Positions 35,803-44,184 of a DNA stretch of 64,000 bases are shown one piece after another. A model generated the notes under the pieces. That model searched no databases and was not told the origin of the DNA. It saw only the letters and a program-made list of their open reading frames with translations. Location: positions 1 through 64,000 of the forward strand of contig CAZKFG010000001.1 of the NCBI GenBank assembly GCA_964551985.1, read 5' to 3'. Every line of letters begins with the position of its first letter. The stretch's first letter is position 1. The position numbers and the translations under genes are program-made. This stretch comes from CAZKFG01 sp964551985 (GTDB taxonomy: Bacteria; Bacillota; Negativicutes; Acidaminococcales; JAISLQ01).

Positions 35803-37071
35803 ATGAGCGAAAAACAAGTAACTTTCAAGTATGGAAAGACAACAGTTGATTTTCAAATCCCTTCAGATAATCTACTTGGCGATTTAAAAATGGCAAAACT
35901 CCCTGCAATTGCAAATCCTAAAGAGGCTATTTTACAAGCACTAAGAGCACCAATTGACAGCCCAGCTCTAAAAGATATTTTGCAGCCTAATCAAACAGTT
36001 GCTATCATTGTTAATGACACAACAAGAGTAGCAAACACAAGTGTATTTATGCCTATTTTACTAGATGAAATAAATCAAGCAGGCATCCCTGATAAAAACA
36101 TTTCTCTTATCTTTGCTTTGGGTACACATCGTGCTATGACTAATGAAGAAATGCTTAGCGAAGTTGGCAAAGAAGCTTTTGAGCGGTTGGAAAAATACAA
36201 CCCTGATTGCAAAGATAATAGCCAATTTACTGAAATAGGTCATACATCTTATGGTACACCTGTTCGTTTTTTTAAAAAAGCACTTGAGGCTGATCATATT
36301 ATTTGTACTGGTTCTGTAGTACATCACTTTTTCGCTGGGTTTGGCGGGGGTAGAAAAGCAATATTCCCAGGTATATCACATTATGAAACGGTCAGAAAAA
36401 ATCATTCATTGATGCTAGAGCCTGGTGTTGCTATTGGCAAACTGCACGGCAATCCTATATATGAAGACCAAATGCAAGGCGTTAAAATGCATCCACCCTC
36501 ATTTTTATTAAATGTTGTATTAAATGAGAAAAAAGAATTTTTAGGTATTTTTGCAGGTAATTACATAACTGCACATCTAAAAGCTTGTGAGATGGTAGAT
36601 GAGGCTTATGGCGTACAAATAGATAAAGAAGCTGATTTAGTTATTGCCACTTGTGGCGGTTATCCTAAAGATATTAATGTCTATCAACTGCAGAAAACTA
36701 TGGATAACGCACACTGTGCCGTAAGAGAAGGCGGGGTAGTAATACTTTTTGGCGAATGTATCGAAGGCTCTGGCTCTACAACTTATGAACAACTAATGGA
36801 TAGATGTCATTCCCCAAAAGCCGTAGAAGATGACATAAGAGCCGATTTTCAAATTGGCGCTCACAAAGCTTACTCTGTGACAAGACTTATGAACAAAGCA
36901 AAATTCATCTTAGTATCAAGCCTCAGTCCAGAACTTGCTGAAAAGCTTTTATTTACTCCGGCTCGCGATTTTGAGCATGCTATGCAGTTAGCTAAAACAA
37001 TTGTTGGCGATAACCCAACAATTCATCTTATGCCACAAGGCAGCTTAACCGTACCAAGATTAAAAAAATAA
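35803..37071 (+). CDS. larA: Nickel-dependent lactate racemase family protein (LarA)
   Basis: A 422-residue LarA-type protein. ALGTHRAMTNEE supplies the first catalytic His, HHFFAGFGGGRKAIFPG gives the second His and the Lys that carries the nickel-pincer cofactor, and ETVRKNHSLM the nickel-ligand His. LarA interconverts D- and L-lactate or other 2-hydroxy acids. The cofactor needs LarB, LarC and LarE, none of which is in this window, so they must lie elsewhere, or this is one of the many homologues with a different hydroxy acid. Start and AAGGAG site are clear. Confidence 0.87.
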   Translation: MSEKQVTFKYGKTTVDFQIPSDNLLGDLKMAKLPAIANPKEAILQALRAPIDSPALKDILQPNQTVAIIVNDTTRVANTSVFMPILLDEINQAGIPDKNISLIFALGTHRAMTNEEMLSEVGKEAFERLEKYNPDCKDNSQFTEIGHTSYGTPVRFFKKALEADHIICTGSVVHHFFAGFGGGRKAIFPGISHYETVRKNHSLMLEPGVAIGKLHGNPIYEDQMQGVKMHPPSFLLNVVLNEKKEFLGIFAGNYITAHLKACEMVDEAYGVQIDKEADLVIATCGGYPKDINVYQLQKTMDNAHCAVREGGVVILFGECIEGSGSTTYEQLMDRCHSPKAVEDDIRADFQIGAHKAYSVTRLMNKAKFILVSSLSPELAEKLLFTPARDFEHAMQLAKTIVGDNPTIHLMPQGSLTVPRLKK

Positions 37072-37075
37072 TGCA

Positions 37076-37101
37076 AAAAGCCCTGCTATAGCAGGGCTTT
37101 T
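37076..37101. terminator. Bidirectional terminator after larA
   Basis: A perfect 26-base palindrome, AAAAGCCCTGCTA and its complement, with T runs on both strands. It lies five bases after the larA stop. Confidence 0.85.
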
Positions 37102-37110
37102 ATAATGCTT

Positions 37111-37358
37111 TTACAGTGGCAAATTAACTGATATTGCTTCGCCAATTTTAAACAAAACATTTCTTAGTGATTTTTTTGCCATAGACGGATTTCCTAAAAA
37201 AAATAGTCAGCTTGGCTCCCTTTTACTATTTTTTGCATTGAAATTACATCTTCTCTTTCAAAAGAACTGTTTGTAAACATAGCCTTATAGGGTGAAGGAT
37301 CTATTTAATTAATCTTTTTACTAAGTGCTTTTTCAGCAGTAATACTTATTTTTTTCAT
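37111..37358 (-). pseudogene. Decayed small gene (about 82 codons) with stop and frameshift
   Basis: Reading the minus strand from the ATG at 37358 gives MKKISITAEKALSKKIN, a TAA stop, and then in the same frame IDPSPYKAMFTNSSFER, EDVISMQKIVKGSQADYFF and a TAG. One frame over, the reading goes on LGNPSMAKKSLRNV, then LFKIGEAISVNLPL and a TAA. The shift falls in a T8 run (A8 at about 37196-37203 on the plus strand); a ninth T would rejoin the frames. I therefore read one small gene broken by one nonsense codon and one single-base loss. I recognise no family. It lies directly downstream of the secreted-protein gene (20-base gap), probably once part of its operon. Confidence 0.5.
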
Positions 37359-37377
37359 AATATTTACTGCTTTTTAT

Positions 37378-38088
37378 CTAACTCATTTTTACAGGTTTGG
37401 TTTGAGGTAGTCTTGTTTCAATAGCTGAAGATATCTGCATCTTTACAACACTAAGTGCTTTTAGCGCCATAGATTTATTACCAATTAAACCAATCATAGA
37501 GCTTCCTGACGCCTTTTCAGTAAATTTACCATTATAAAGATATTTGTTGTTAGCTATATCAATAATTTTAAATGGTACAACAGTTGTTATATCTTTTCCT
37601 ATAGTGAAAAATGTTATCTTATCTCGTGCTAAAAATGGCTGTATTTCTAAAATTATAGCGTAATCAATATCGTCACCTTTAAAAACATCCATAATATCAG
37701 CACGTTCTGCTGTAGATAAATCTACAATGCCTATTTTGTTAAGTCTTTCTAGATATATAGTGCCATCTACTGGTTGATATTTGCTCTGTGGTAAAGATTG
37801 ACCTAAATTAGGCAATACATGCATATCTACTTCTGTATCATAGGTGCTTTTAGCGTTATTTATATATAATACAGCAACTTTAGGTCTGTCATCTGCTTTT
37901 TGTTTAGTACCATCATTGACGATAGAGCTTATTCTATTATCCAAATTAACTGTTGATTTTTCTTTAGATAAATAGATTTTTTCAATTAAGGAAAGTTTTT
38001 TATAATCTTCAATAGAAATATTCTCGCTTGCATAAGTAACCGAAGTAATAATAAGCAATGCAATCAAGATAAGTAAAAATTTTTTCAT
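37378..38088 (-). CDS. Secreted protein of unknown function, LpoB/CsgG-like layout
   Basis: A 236-residue protein with signal peptide MKKFLLILIALLIITS and cleavage near TYA-SEN. The mature part has KVAVLYINNAKS as opening strand, KYQPVDGTIYLERL and IGIVDLSTAERADI, a central strand (IDYAIILEIQPFL) and a final strand pair (VPFKIIDIANNKYLYNGKF). It has the same plan as the proteins at 20853 and 33331. No catalytic motif is visible. Confidence 0.65.
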   Translation of the reverse strand: MKKFLLILIALLIITSVTYASENISIEDYKKLSLIEKIYLSKEKSTVNLDNRISSIVNDGTKQKADDRPKVAVLYINNAKSTYDTEVDMHVLPNLGQSLPQSKYQPVDGTIYLERLNKIGIVDLSTAERADIMDVFKGDDIDYAIILEIQPFLARDKITFFTIGKDITTVVPFKIIDIANNKYLYNGKFTEKASGSSMIGLIGNKSMALKALSVVKMQISSAIETRLPQTKPVKMS

Positions 38089-38196
38089 AATTATAGCTCC
38101 CCTTCGTTATAGTTTTTAAATCTCTATTGGATAATTATAACATTATTTTTAAAATTAGTTAATATATTTAATTATCTTAACAAAAAGCAGCTACAA

Positions 38197-40431
38197 TCAA
38201 AAATACTTTTCTTCAAATTCTGAAAAAGGCATTGGTTTGGCAAAAAAATAACCTTGTACAATCTCACAGCCAATTTTTCTTAAAAAATCAATATGCTCTT
38301 GAGTTTCAACGCCTTCTGCTACAGTACGAATTTGAAGTTTTTGTGCCATATTGATAACACTTTCAATTACTATGTAGTCTCTTTTTTCTTCTTGAGACCT
38401 TTCAAAAAAGCTCCTATCTATTTTTACAACATCTATTTGTATTTCTTTTAGCAATCCCAAAGATGAATATCCTGAGCCAAAATCATCCATAGATAGAGTA
38501 AATCCTTCTTGGTGAAGTTCTGCAAGCACATTTTTAAGTAAAGTCTCATTACCTAGCATTGATGATTCGGTTATTTCAATTTCAAGATATTTGTGCGCAA
38601 CATTATATCTATCTGCAATTTCACATAATTTTTGTACAAAACCACCTTTTAATAAATTCAAGCGAGAAAAATTTGTAGAAATAGTAATAGGATTCCTACC
38701 TTTATCTATTAAATTGCGAACAAATTTACAAGCTTGCTCAAACATAAACATGTCAAGTTTAACAACAAAGCCATTTTTTTCAAAAATCGGAATAAAATCT
38801 GCTGGATACATTATATATTTACCATTTACCCACCAACGTGCCAATGCTTCGGCACCTTCTAATTTATCATCCGAAAGACGATATTTAGGTTGCAAAAACA
38901 TTGTAAATTCACCATCTGCAAGCGCCTGTTCCATTTTTGCTTCAACTTCACGTTCAAGTGTCAAGGCATCTTTTAAAGTCTTATCGTATTCTTGCACTTT
39001 GTCTTCTAACCTAGCATTACTTTTAGCTATATGATGGGCAAAATTTACTTTCTCCATAACAGCATATATGTCCGTCTCGCCTTTCTCTAAAAGACATAAG
39101 CCTATTGCAAAGCTTATTTTATAACTGACAAGATACGCTATTTTGTCACTTGATATTTGTTCAAATTTTGCTTGTTTAGCTCTTAATTCTTCTATGTTAT
39201 CACACATAAATAGACCAACAAATCTATCACCGTAAATATGTGCAAAACAATCAGTTTGTGGATTGCATATTTCTTGAAAACTAGCTGCGACCGCTCTTAT
39301 AATCTTATCGCCTGTTGTATAGCTAAATATCTCATTTAAAAAATCCAGCCCTTCTATGCTAATACGCATTGCAGCATAATTTTTTTGAGTATTTTGAGTT
39401 AAAAGCCTACTTGCATCTTCACGAAACTTTGTAAGATTTGGGCTACCTGATAAATCATTATAATAGGCTTTTTTATAAAGCAAGTTAGCATATTTTCGTT
39501 GAGACATTATTAAATAGCTCATTAAGATTATAAAAACAGCCAAAACAAATGCAGTTAAAATAACCGTTAACATCATTAGATAATTGCCTTCGGCAGCAAT
39601 TATTTCATCAGGTACAGTAGTAAAAATATACCAGCCATTATAATCTATCGGAGAGTAGTGCATAAGCCGTTTTTGTCCATCAAATAAATATACTGCATGC
39701 CCTGACAGACCTTTTTTCATGTTTTCAGCAATAATATTATAATCGTCATATTGCAAGGTTTTTGCAACTTTAAAATATTCTAATATATTTTCTTTAACTC
39801 CATTGTGAATGTTACTGGCTCTTGTTATAACTGCACCTTTTAAATCACAAATATAAGCGTTGGCGTTTCCATCAAAAGCAGGAAAAAACAAGTTGCTCAA
39901 AGTATTTGTATTATAAGCACCTGCTAGCATGCCAAATACTTTCCCATTATTTATTATTGGAAAAGAAAAAATCACAACAGTCGTTGAAGTAGCACGTGAT
40001 AATATCGGTTCTGTTACTGCCGCTTTACCCGCCATAGCTTCTTTAAAGTGCCATCTATCAGATAAATTCATTTTTACATCTTCACTTGATATTGCTTGAC
40101 CATCCGGATAGCAAAAAGTAAGATGCTGAAAATTAGTATTTTTCTTTGCCTGTTTTAAAAAATCTACTATTTCTTTTTCTGATTTTTCAAACAAACGAAT
40201 TTCTGATGCCAATTCTGCAAGCAAGCCTACTTCGCCAGCTTCGCTTTCTATCTGGGCAACAAATGTCAATCTTTGCTGTCCCATAAGTTCACCTATCGTC
40301 TTACAAGTAGATGTACTCAACTGATTTGACATAGCATTATTATATAGTAAAAGACCTATAGTAGATGCCGTAAGCAAAACGACAAATAACAGCATATGTG
40401 TGTTGAATTTGCGATTTGTGCCGATTGTCAT
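38197..40431 (-). CDS. Cache-GGDEF-EAL protein, probable c-di-GMP phosphodiesterase
   Basis: A 744-residue membrane protein: helix about 12-30, periplasmic double-Cache sensor (about 35-280), helix about 280-305, GGDEF-like domain and EAL domain. The GGDEF motif reads YGDRF, so cyclase activity is unlikely. The EAL side is intact: GAEALARW, LEIEITESSML, SMDDFGSGYSSL, VVKIDRSFF and AEGVETQEH hold the metal and catalytic residues. It would therefore break down c-di-GMP in response to an external ligand. The likely c-di-GMP receptor PelD is encoded 24 kb away in the same window, making this a candidate negative controller of the exopolysaccharide. Confidence 0.88.
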   Translation of the reverse strand: MTIGTNRKFNTHMLLFVVLLTASTIGLLLYNNAMSNQLSTSTCKTIGELMGQQRLTFVAQIESEAGEVGLLAELASEIRLFEKSEKEIVDFLKQAKKNTNFQHLTFCYPDGQAISSEDVKMNLSDRWHFKEAMAGKAAVTEPILSRATSTTVVIFSFPIINNGKVFGMLAGAYNTNTLSNLFFPAFDGNANAYICDLKGAVITRASNIHNGVKENILEYFKVAKTLQYDDYNIIAENMKKGLSGHAVYLFDGQKRLMHYSPIDYNGWYIFTTVPDEIIAAEGNYLMMLTVILTAFVLAVFIILMSYLIMSQRKYANLLYKKAYYNDLSGSPNLTKFREDASRLLTQNTQKNYAAMRISIEGLDFLNEIFSYTTGDKIIRAVAASFQEICNPQTDCFAHIYGDRFVGLFMCDNIEELRAKQAKFEQISSDKIAYLVSYKISFAIGLCLLEKGETDIYAVMEKVNFAHHIAKSNARLEDKVQEYDKTLKDALTLEREVEAKMEQALADGEFTMFLQPKYRLSDDKLEGAEALARWWVNGKYIMYPADFIPIFEKNGFVVKLDMFMFEQACKFVRNLIDKGRNPITISTNFSRLNLLKGGFVQKLCEIADRYNVAHKYLEIEITESSMLGNETLLKNVLAELHQEGFTLSMDDFGSGYSSLGLLKEIQIDVVKIDRSFFERSQEEKRDYIVIESVINMAQKLQIRTVAEGVETQEHIDFLRKIGCEIVQGYFFAKPMPFSEFEEKYF

Positions 40432-40595
40432 AAGTAAAGTCTCCTAATTCTTCATCTTCATGTTTTATTACTATAAATAAACTGTTTATTTTATAAAATT
40501 AATTTGTGCAATAAGACGTTATACTTTTTGAAAACTAATTTCGTGTATTCATTTTACTAAATAACAAATATAGTATCAATATGTTTTTAAATAAT

Positions 40596-41870
40596 TTATA
40601 ATCCACCCAATAACTCTTGAAGTAATAAAACATTTAAAAAACCTACTAAAAGTCCAATGCTTATCAATAAGATTTTTTGCAAAAAAGAGTTTGCGTATTT
40701 GCCCATAACTGTTTTAGAAGAAGTTAAATAAATTTGTATAGCAATAGTTATCGGAAGCTGAACGCTAAGTGCCATTTGTGAATAAACAAGTCCCCAAAAA
40801 GGCTCTTGTAGTAAAAATATAAGCACCAAAGCAAAACCATAAGTAATAATCACACCAATAAAAGAATGGCTATCTTTAATATTGTAAGGCTCTTTAAAAA
40901 AGCCTGCAAAAATACTACCACCTGCCATACCTGCCGTTGCAGTAGAGGAAATACCAGAAAAAAGCAATGCTACAGCGAACAAAATAGCTGCTGTATTACC
41001 TAAAATCGGACGTAACATGTCTTGCGCTTGCCCAAGCTCATCTACTTTAATACCATGTGTAAAAAATACTGCGGCAGCCATCAAAATCATTGCACTATTA
41101 ATTGCCCAGCCAATACACATCGAAAATAGCGTATCAAAAAACTCATATTTTAGTTGTTTTTCTATAGCCCCTTCACCTTGCAGATTAAATTGTCTACTTT
41201 GAATAACTTCTGAATGTAAAAACAAATTATGTGGCATAACAACAGCACCTAAAACACTCATTACTATAACTATAGAACCTTCTGGAATGCTAGGAACAAC
41301 CCACCCAACAGCAGCCTTACTCCAAGAAATATCAGCAAAACTAATTTGTAGTAAAAAGGATAACCCTATCAACGATACAAAACCAATTATAAGTTTTTCC
41401 AGCCTTTGATATGAATTAGACCATAATAAAAAAAAGCAAAACAATGCCGAAATAATCGCTCCTATTTTAATATGCACACCAAATAATAGATTCAAGGCAA
41501 TAGCTCCACCCAAAATTTCAGCCAAAGCAGTGGCAACAGAAGCTACAACAGCCGAAACCAAAACTAAAAAACTAACAAATTTATTAGTATAAATTGCTGT
41601 TGCCTCAGCAAGACAAAGACCTGTAACAATACCCAAATGAGCAACATTATGTTGCAAAACAATAAGCATAATTGTAGATAAGCTAACCATCCACAAAAGA
41701 GTATATCCATACTCTGCACCTGCTGCCATATTTGATGCCCAGTTTCCAGGGTCAATAAACCCGACCGTGACCAAAATACCAGGTCCTAAAAAACGCAAAA
41801 ATTCTCTTGCCTTTTTATTTACAGCGTGACGTTTATAAAAAAAATCACTTAAAAATTTAATCATTCTCAT
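40596..41870 (-). CDS. mntH: Nramp-family Mn2+/Fe2+ transporter
   Basis: A 424-residue protein with about 11 helices. FIDPGNWASNMAAGAEY contains the DPGN metal-binding motif of helix 1, and VMPHNLFLHSEVIQ the MPH motif of helix 6. It imports Mn2+ or Fe2+ with protons. It stands alone on the minus strand; a 13-base A+T palindrome lies about 20 bases before the start and could be a Fur- or MntR-type site. Confidence 0.93.
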   Translation of the reverse strand: MRMIKFLSDFFYKRHAVNKKAREFLRFLGPGILVTVGFIDPGNWASNMAAGAEYGYTLLWMVSLSTIMLIVLQHNVAHLGIVTGLCLAEATAIYTNKFVSFLVLVSAVVASVATALAEILGGAIALNLLFGVHIKIGAIISALFCFFLLWSNSYQRLEKLIIGFVSLIGLSFLLQISFADISWSKAAVGWVVPSIPEGSIVIVMSVLGAVVMPHNLFLHSEVIQSRQFNLQGEGAIEKQLKYEFFDTLFSMCIGWAINSAMILMAAAVFFTHGIKVDELGQAQDMLRPILGNTAAILFAVALLFSGISSTATAGMAGGSIFAGFFKEPYNIKDSHSFIGVIITYGFALVLIFLLQEPFWGLVYSQMALSVQLPITIAIQIYLTSSKTVMGKYANSFLQKILLISIGLLVGFLNVLLLQELLGGL

Positions 41871-41889
41871 TCTCCAATTTATAAAGATT

Positions 41890-41902
41890 ATTATTTAATA
41901 AT
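41890..41902 (-). promoter_or_regulatory. Possible metalloregulator site before mntH
   Basis: ATTATTTAATAAT is a perfect 13-base palindrome centred about 26 bases upstream of the mntH start. Its composition recalls Fur/MntR operators, but in such A+T-rich DNA it could arise by chance. Confidence 0.25.
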
Positions 41903-42088
41903 TATAACACATATATTTACATTTTAAAGTTTACAAAATGAAAATTTAAATTTTTTGTAATGACAAAGTGCATTATATATATTGCAAAAACACCTTTAAT
42001 ACTTTTTGCTATTTCTGCATTTGTTTTAATTTTTTTTAGTCAGTGATATAATGAATATAATAATTTTAATTTGCGGAAGGTACAAAAT

Positions 42089-44005
42089 ATGAAACAAATA
42101 ACAGAAATTTGTTTGATTGCACCATCAAAAGATTTGGCCAATCGTGCCCAAGCAATCATTGAAGCTAATAAAGATGATATTCAAGTATATATAGCTAGCC
42201 TTGAAGGTGCTGCTGCGTTAGTCAAAGATCTATCTTCAAAAGGCGGTAAGGTATTTATAAGCCGAAGAGGTACAAGAGAGTTTTTAGAAAAAAATACTCA
42301 AGCAACTATTGTTGACATTCAAACAATGCTTTCAGACTATATAGAGATTATGGATAAACTTCGTGACGTAGAAGGCTTGGTAGCATTTTTTTCATTTCAA
42401 GATGATCTAAGTGACGATGTTAAAACAACTTGTCATTTACTTGGAATAAAAGGACGCAACTATCCTTTTAAAAATGTCTTTGAAACAAAAAAAGCTGTGA
42501 TAAAAGCTATAGCTGACGGTGCTAAGTTAGGTATTGGTGGCGCTTTGACCGCTGCTTTTTCCAAGCAGCTTGGTTTACCTTATCTATCATTAGAAAACTC
42601 TAAAGAAAGTATCGAAGCTGCTATCACTTTAGCTAAACGCATACTTGATATAAAAAAACAAGAACAAAAGCGGAATGATCTTTTAACTTTTAAGCTAGAG
42701 CGTTATAAAGCAGTTTTCGACTTCACGCATGATGCTATCATTTCTATTGATGATAAAGGTTTAATTGACGTTATAAATCCTATCGCAGAAAAATTACTAA
42801 ATGTAGATAGCAAAAGCGTAATTGGTAGGAATATTAAAGATATTATCCCCAATACAAGAATGTTAGATGTACTTCATTCAGGAGAAAAGGATTTAGGCTT
42901 TTTGTTAAATACACGAGGTATTATTTTATATGCTAACTGTATTCCCATAGTAATAGAAGGGCAAACAAAAGGTGTTGTATCTACATTTCAAGATGTTAAA
43001 GCAATTCAAAGCAGTGAGCAAAAAATCAGAATTGGTTTACATTCTAAAGGCCTGACATCAAAATATAATTTTTCTAATATATTAGGTAAATCTTATGAAC
43101 TTCAAGACACCATCCGCATAGCATACAGTTATGCAAAGTCTAATGCCACTGTGCTCATTTGTGGCGAAACAGGTACAGGCAAAGAGCTTTTTGCTCAAAG
43201 CATTTGTCAAAACAGTCTGCGCAGCAATCGTCCTTTTGTTGCAATCAATTGCGCAACTTTAGATAAAAATTTATTAGAATCTGAATTATTCGGATATGTA
43301 GAAGGCGCTTTCACAGGTGCTTTAAAAGGCGGTAAGGTTGGTCTATTTGAACTTGCTCATACAGGAACAATCTTTTTAGATGAAATTGGCGAATTACCTA
43401 CAGACATTCAGGCAAAACTTTTACGTGTATTGCAAGAAAAGGAAATACGTAAAATAGGCAGCAATTCAGTATTACCTATTGATGTACGCATCATTGCCGC
43501 AACAAATAAAAATTTAGAACAGGCTGTACAAGATAAAACTTTTCGTGAAGATTTGTTCTATAGATTGAACGTTTTAAATTTGAACATTCCACCCTTAAGA
43601 GAACGTCGTGAGGATATTTATGAAATTGCCGAATTTTTCTTGAGAAATTTTAGTGAATCAAACTATCTACAATTTAAGGAACATTTATATAACACTCTAG
43701 ATATGTTATCTGATTATTTATGGCCTGGCAACGTTCGTGAACTACAAAATTTTGTTGAAAGAGTAAGTGTTCTTTTACTAAATGAAAATAAAGACGAACA
43801 GCTAGAGCGACTTGTCAGACAGCTTACAAATAAAGACAATATTCCACAGAGTATTGATGACAAAAATTTAAAAGATTGGCAAAAACAAAGAATTGTAGAT
43901 GCAATAAAAGCAAATAAAGGCTCTATAAGCAGAGCTGCTACAAGTCTTGGCATAAGTCGTACAACTTTATGGCGTAAATTAAAAGAATATAATATAAAAA
44001 TATAA
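42089..44005 (+). CDS. Sigma-54-dependent PrpR-like activator
   Basis: A 638-residue enhancer-binding protein. Residues about 35-175 form a PrpR-N (propionate-catabolism activator) ligand domain, about 205-310 a PAS domain (FDFTHDAIISIDDKGLIDVI), and 325-560 the AAA+ domain with Walker A GETGTGKE, the sigma-54-contacting GAFTGA loop and Walker B FLDEIGEL. A Fis-type helix-turn-helix (SISRAATSLGISRTTLWRKL) ends the protein. PrpR-N domains bind small acids such as 2-methylcitrate. ATG 42089 is eight bases from GGAAGG; the open frame starts earlier at a TTG. It is followed by twin palindromes, a terminator and a -24/-12 promoter, so it most likely controls the acid cluster beginning at 44185. 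Confidence 0.93.
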   Translation: MKQITEICLIAPSKDLANRAQAIIEANKDDIQVYIASLEGAAALVKDLSSKGGKVFISRRGTREFLEKNTQATIVDIQTMLSDYIEIMDKLRDVEGLVAFFSFQDDLSDDVKTTCHLLGIKGRNYPFKNVFETKKAVIKAIADGAKLGIGGALTAAFSKQLGLPYLSLENSKESIEAAITLAKRILDIKKQEQKRNDLLTFKLERYKAVFDFTHDAIISIDDKGLIDVINPIAEKLLNVDSKSVIGRNIKDIIPNTRMLDVLHSGEKDLGFLLNTRGIILYANCIPIVIEGQTKGVVSTFQDVKAIQSSEQKIRIGLHSKGLTSKYNFSNILGKSYELQDTIRIAYSYAKSNATVLICGETGTGKELFAQSICQNSLRSNRPFVAINCATLDKNLLESELFGYVEGAFTGALKGGKVGLFELAHTGTIFLDEIGELPTDIQAKLLRVLQEKEIRKIGSNSVLPIDVRIIAATNKNLEQAVQDKTFREDLFYRLNVLNLNIPPLRERREDIYEIAEFFLRNFSESNYLQFKEHLYNTLDMLSDYLWPGNVRELQNFVERVSVLLLNENKDEQLERLVRQLTNKDNIPQSIDDKNLKDWQKQRIVDAIKANKGSISRAATSLGISRTTLWRKLKEYNIKI

Positions 44006-44007
44006 TG

Positions 44008-44051
44008 TTTGTTACAAATCGTTGCAACATGCGGAAACATTTTGTTACAAA
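44008..44051 (+). promoter_or_regulatory. Twin palindromic upstream activator sites
   Basis: TTTGTTACAAA occurs twice, at 44008-44018 and 44041-44051. Each copy is a perfect odd palindrome and the copies are 33 bases apart, about three helical turns. A third palindrome, GTTGCAAC, lies between at 44021-44028. The group ends 68 bases before the -24 element, the right place for enhancer sites of the adjacent activator. Confidence 0.6.
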
Positions 44052-44079
44052 ACAGAGGCGTTTTGCCTCTGTTTTTTTT
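44051..44079 (+). terminator. Terminator of the activator gene
   Basis: Stem AACAGAGGC/GCCTCTGTT with a five-base loop followed by a T8 run. It separates the activator transcript from the sigma-54 promoter downstream. Confidence 0.85.
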
Positions 44080-44118
44080 GAAAACACTAACAAGCATTGT
44101 TTTTCCCATTTTAAAATT

Positions 44119-44133
44119 TGGCACATATTTTGC
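44119..44133 (+). promoter_or_regulatory. Sigma-54 (-24/-12) promoter of the acid-utilisation cluster
   Basis: TGGCAC-ATATT-TTGC matches the RpoN consensus at every invariant position, with GG (44120-44121) and GC (44132-44133) ten bases apart. Transcription would start about 44145, some 40 bases before the first gene. Confidence 0.9.
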
Positions 44134-44184
44134 TTTAATTATGTATGAAAGTAATTTTAAAAAATTTTTAGAGGAGAGATTATA

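Noticed and set aside
38197..40431. Diguanylate cyclase activity of the GGDEF-EAL protein
   Set aside because: The GGDEF motif reads YGDRF, losing the residues needed for catalysis.
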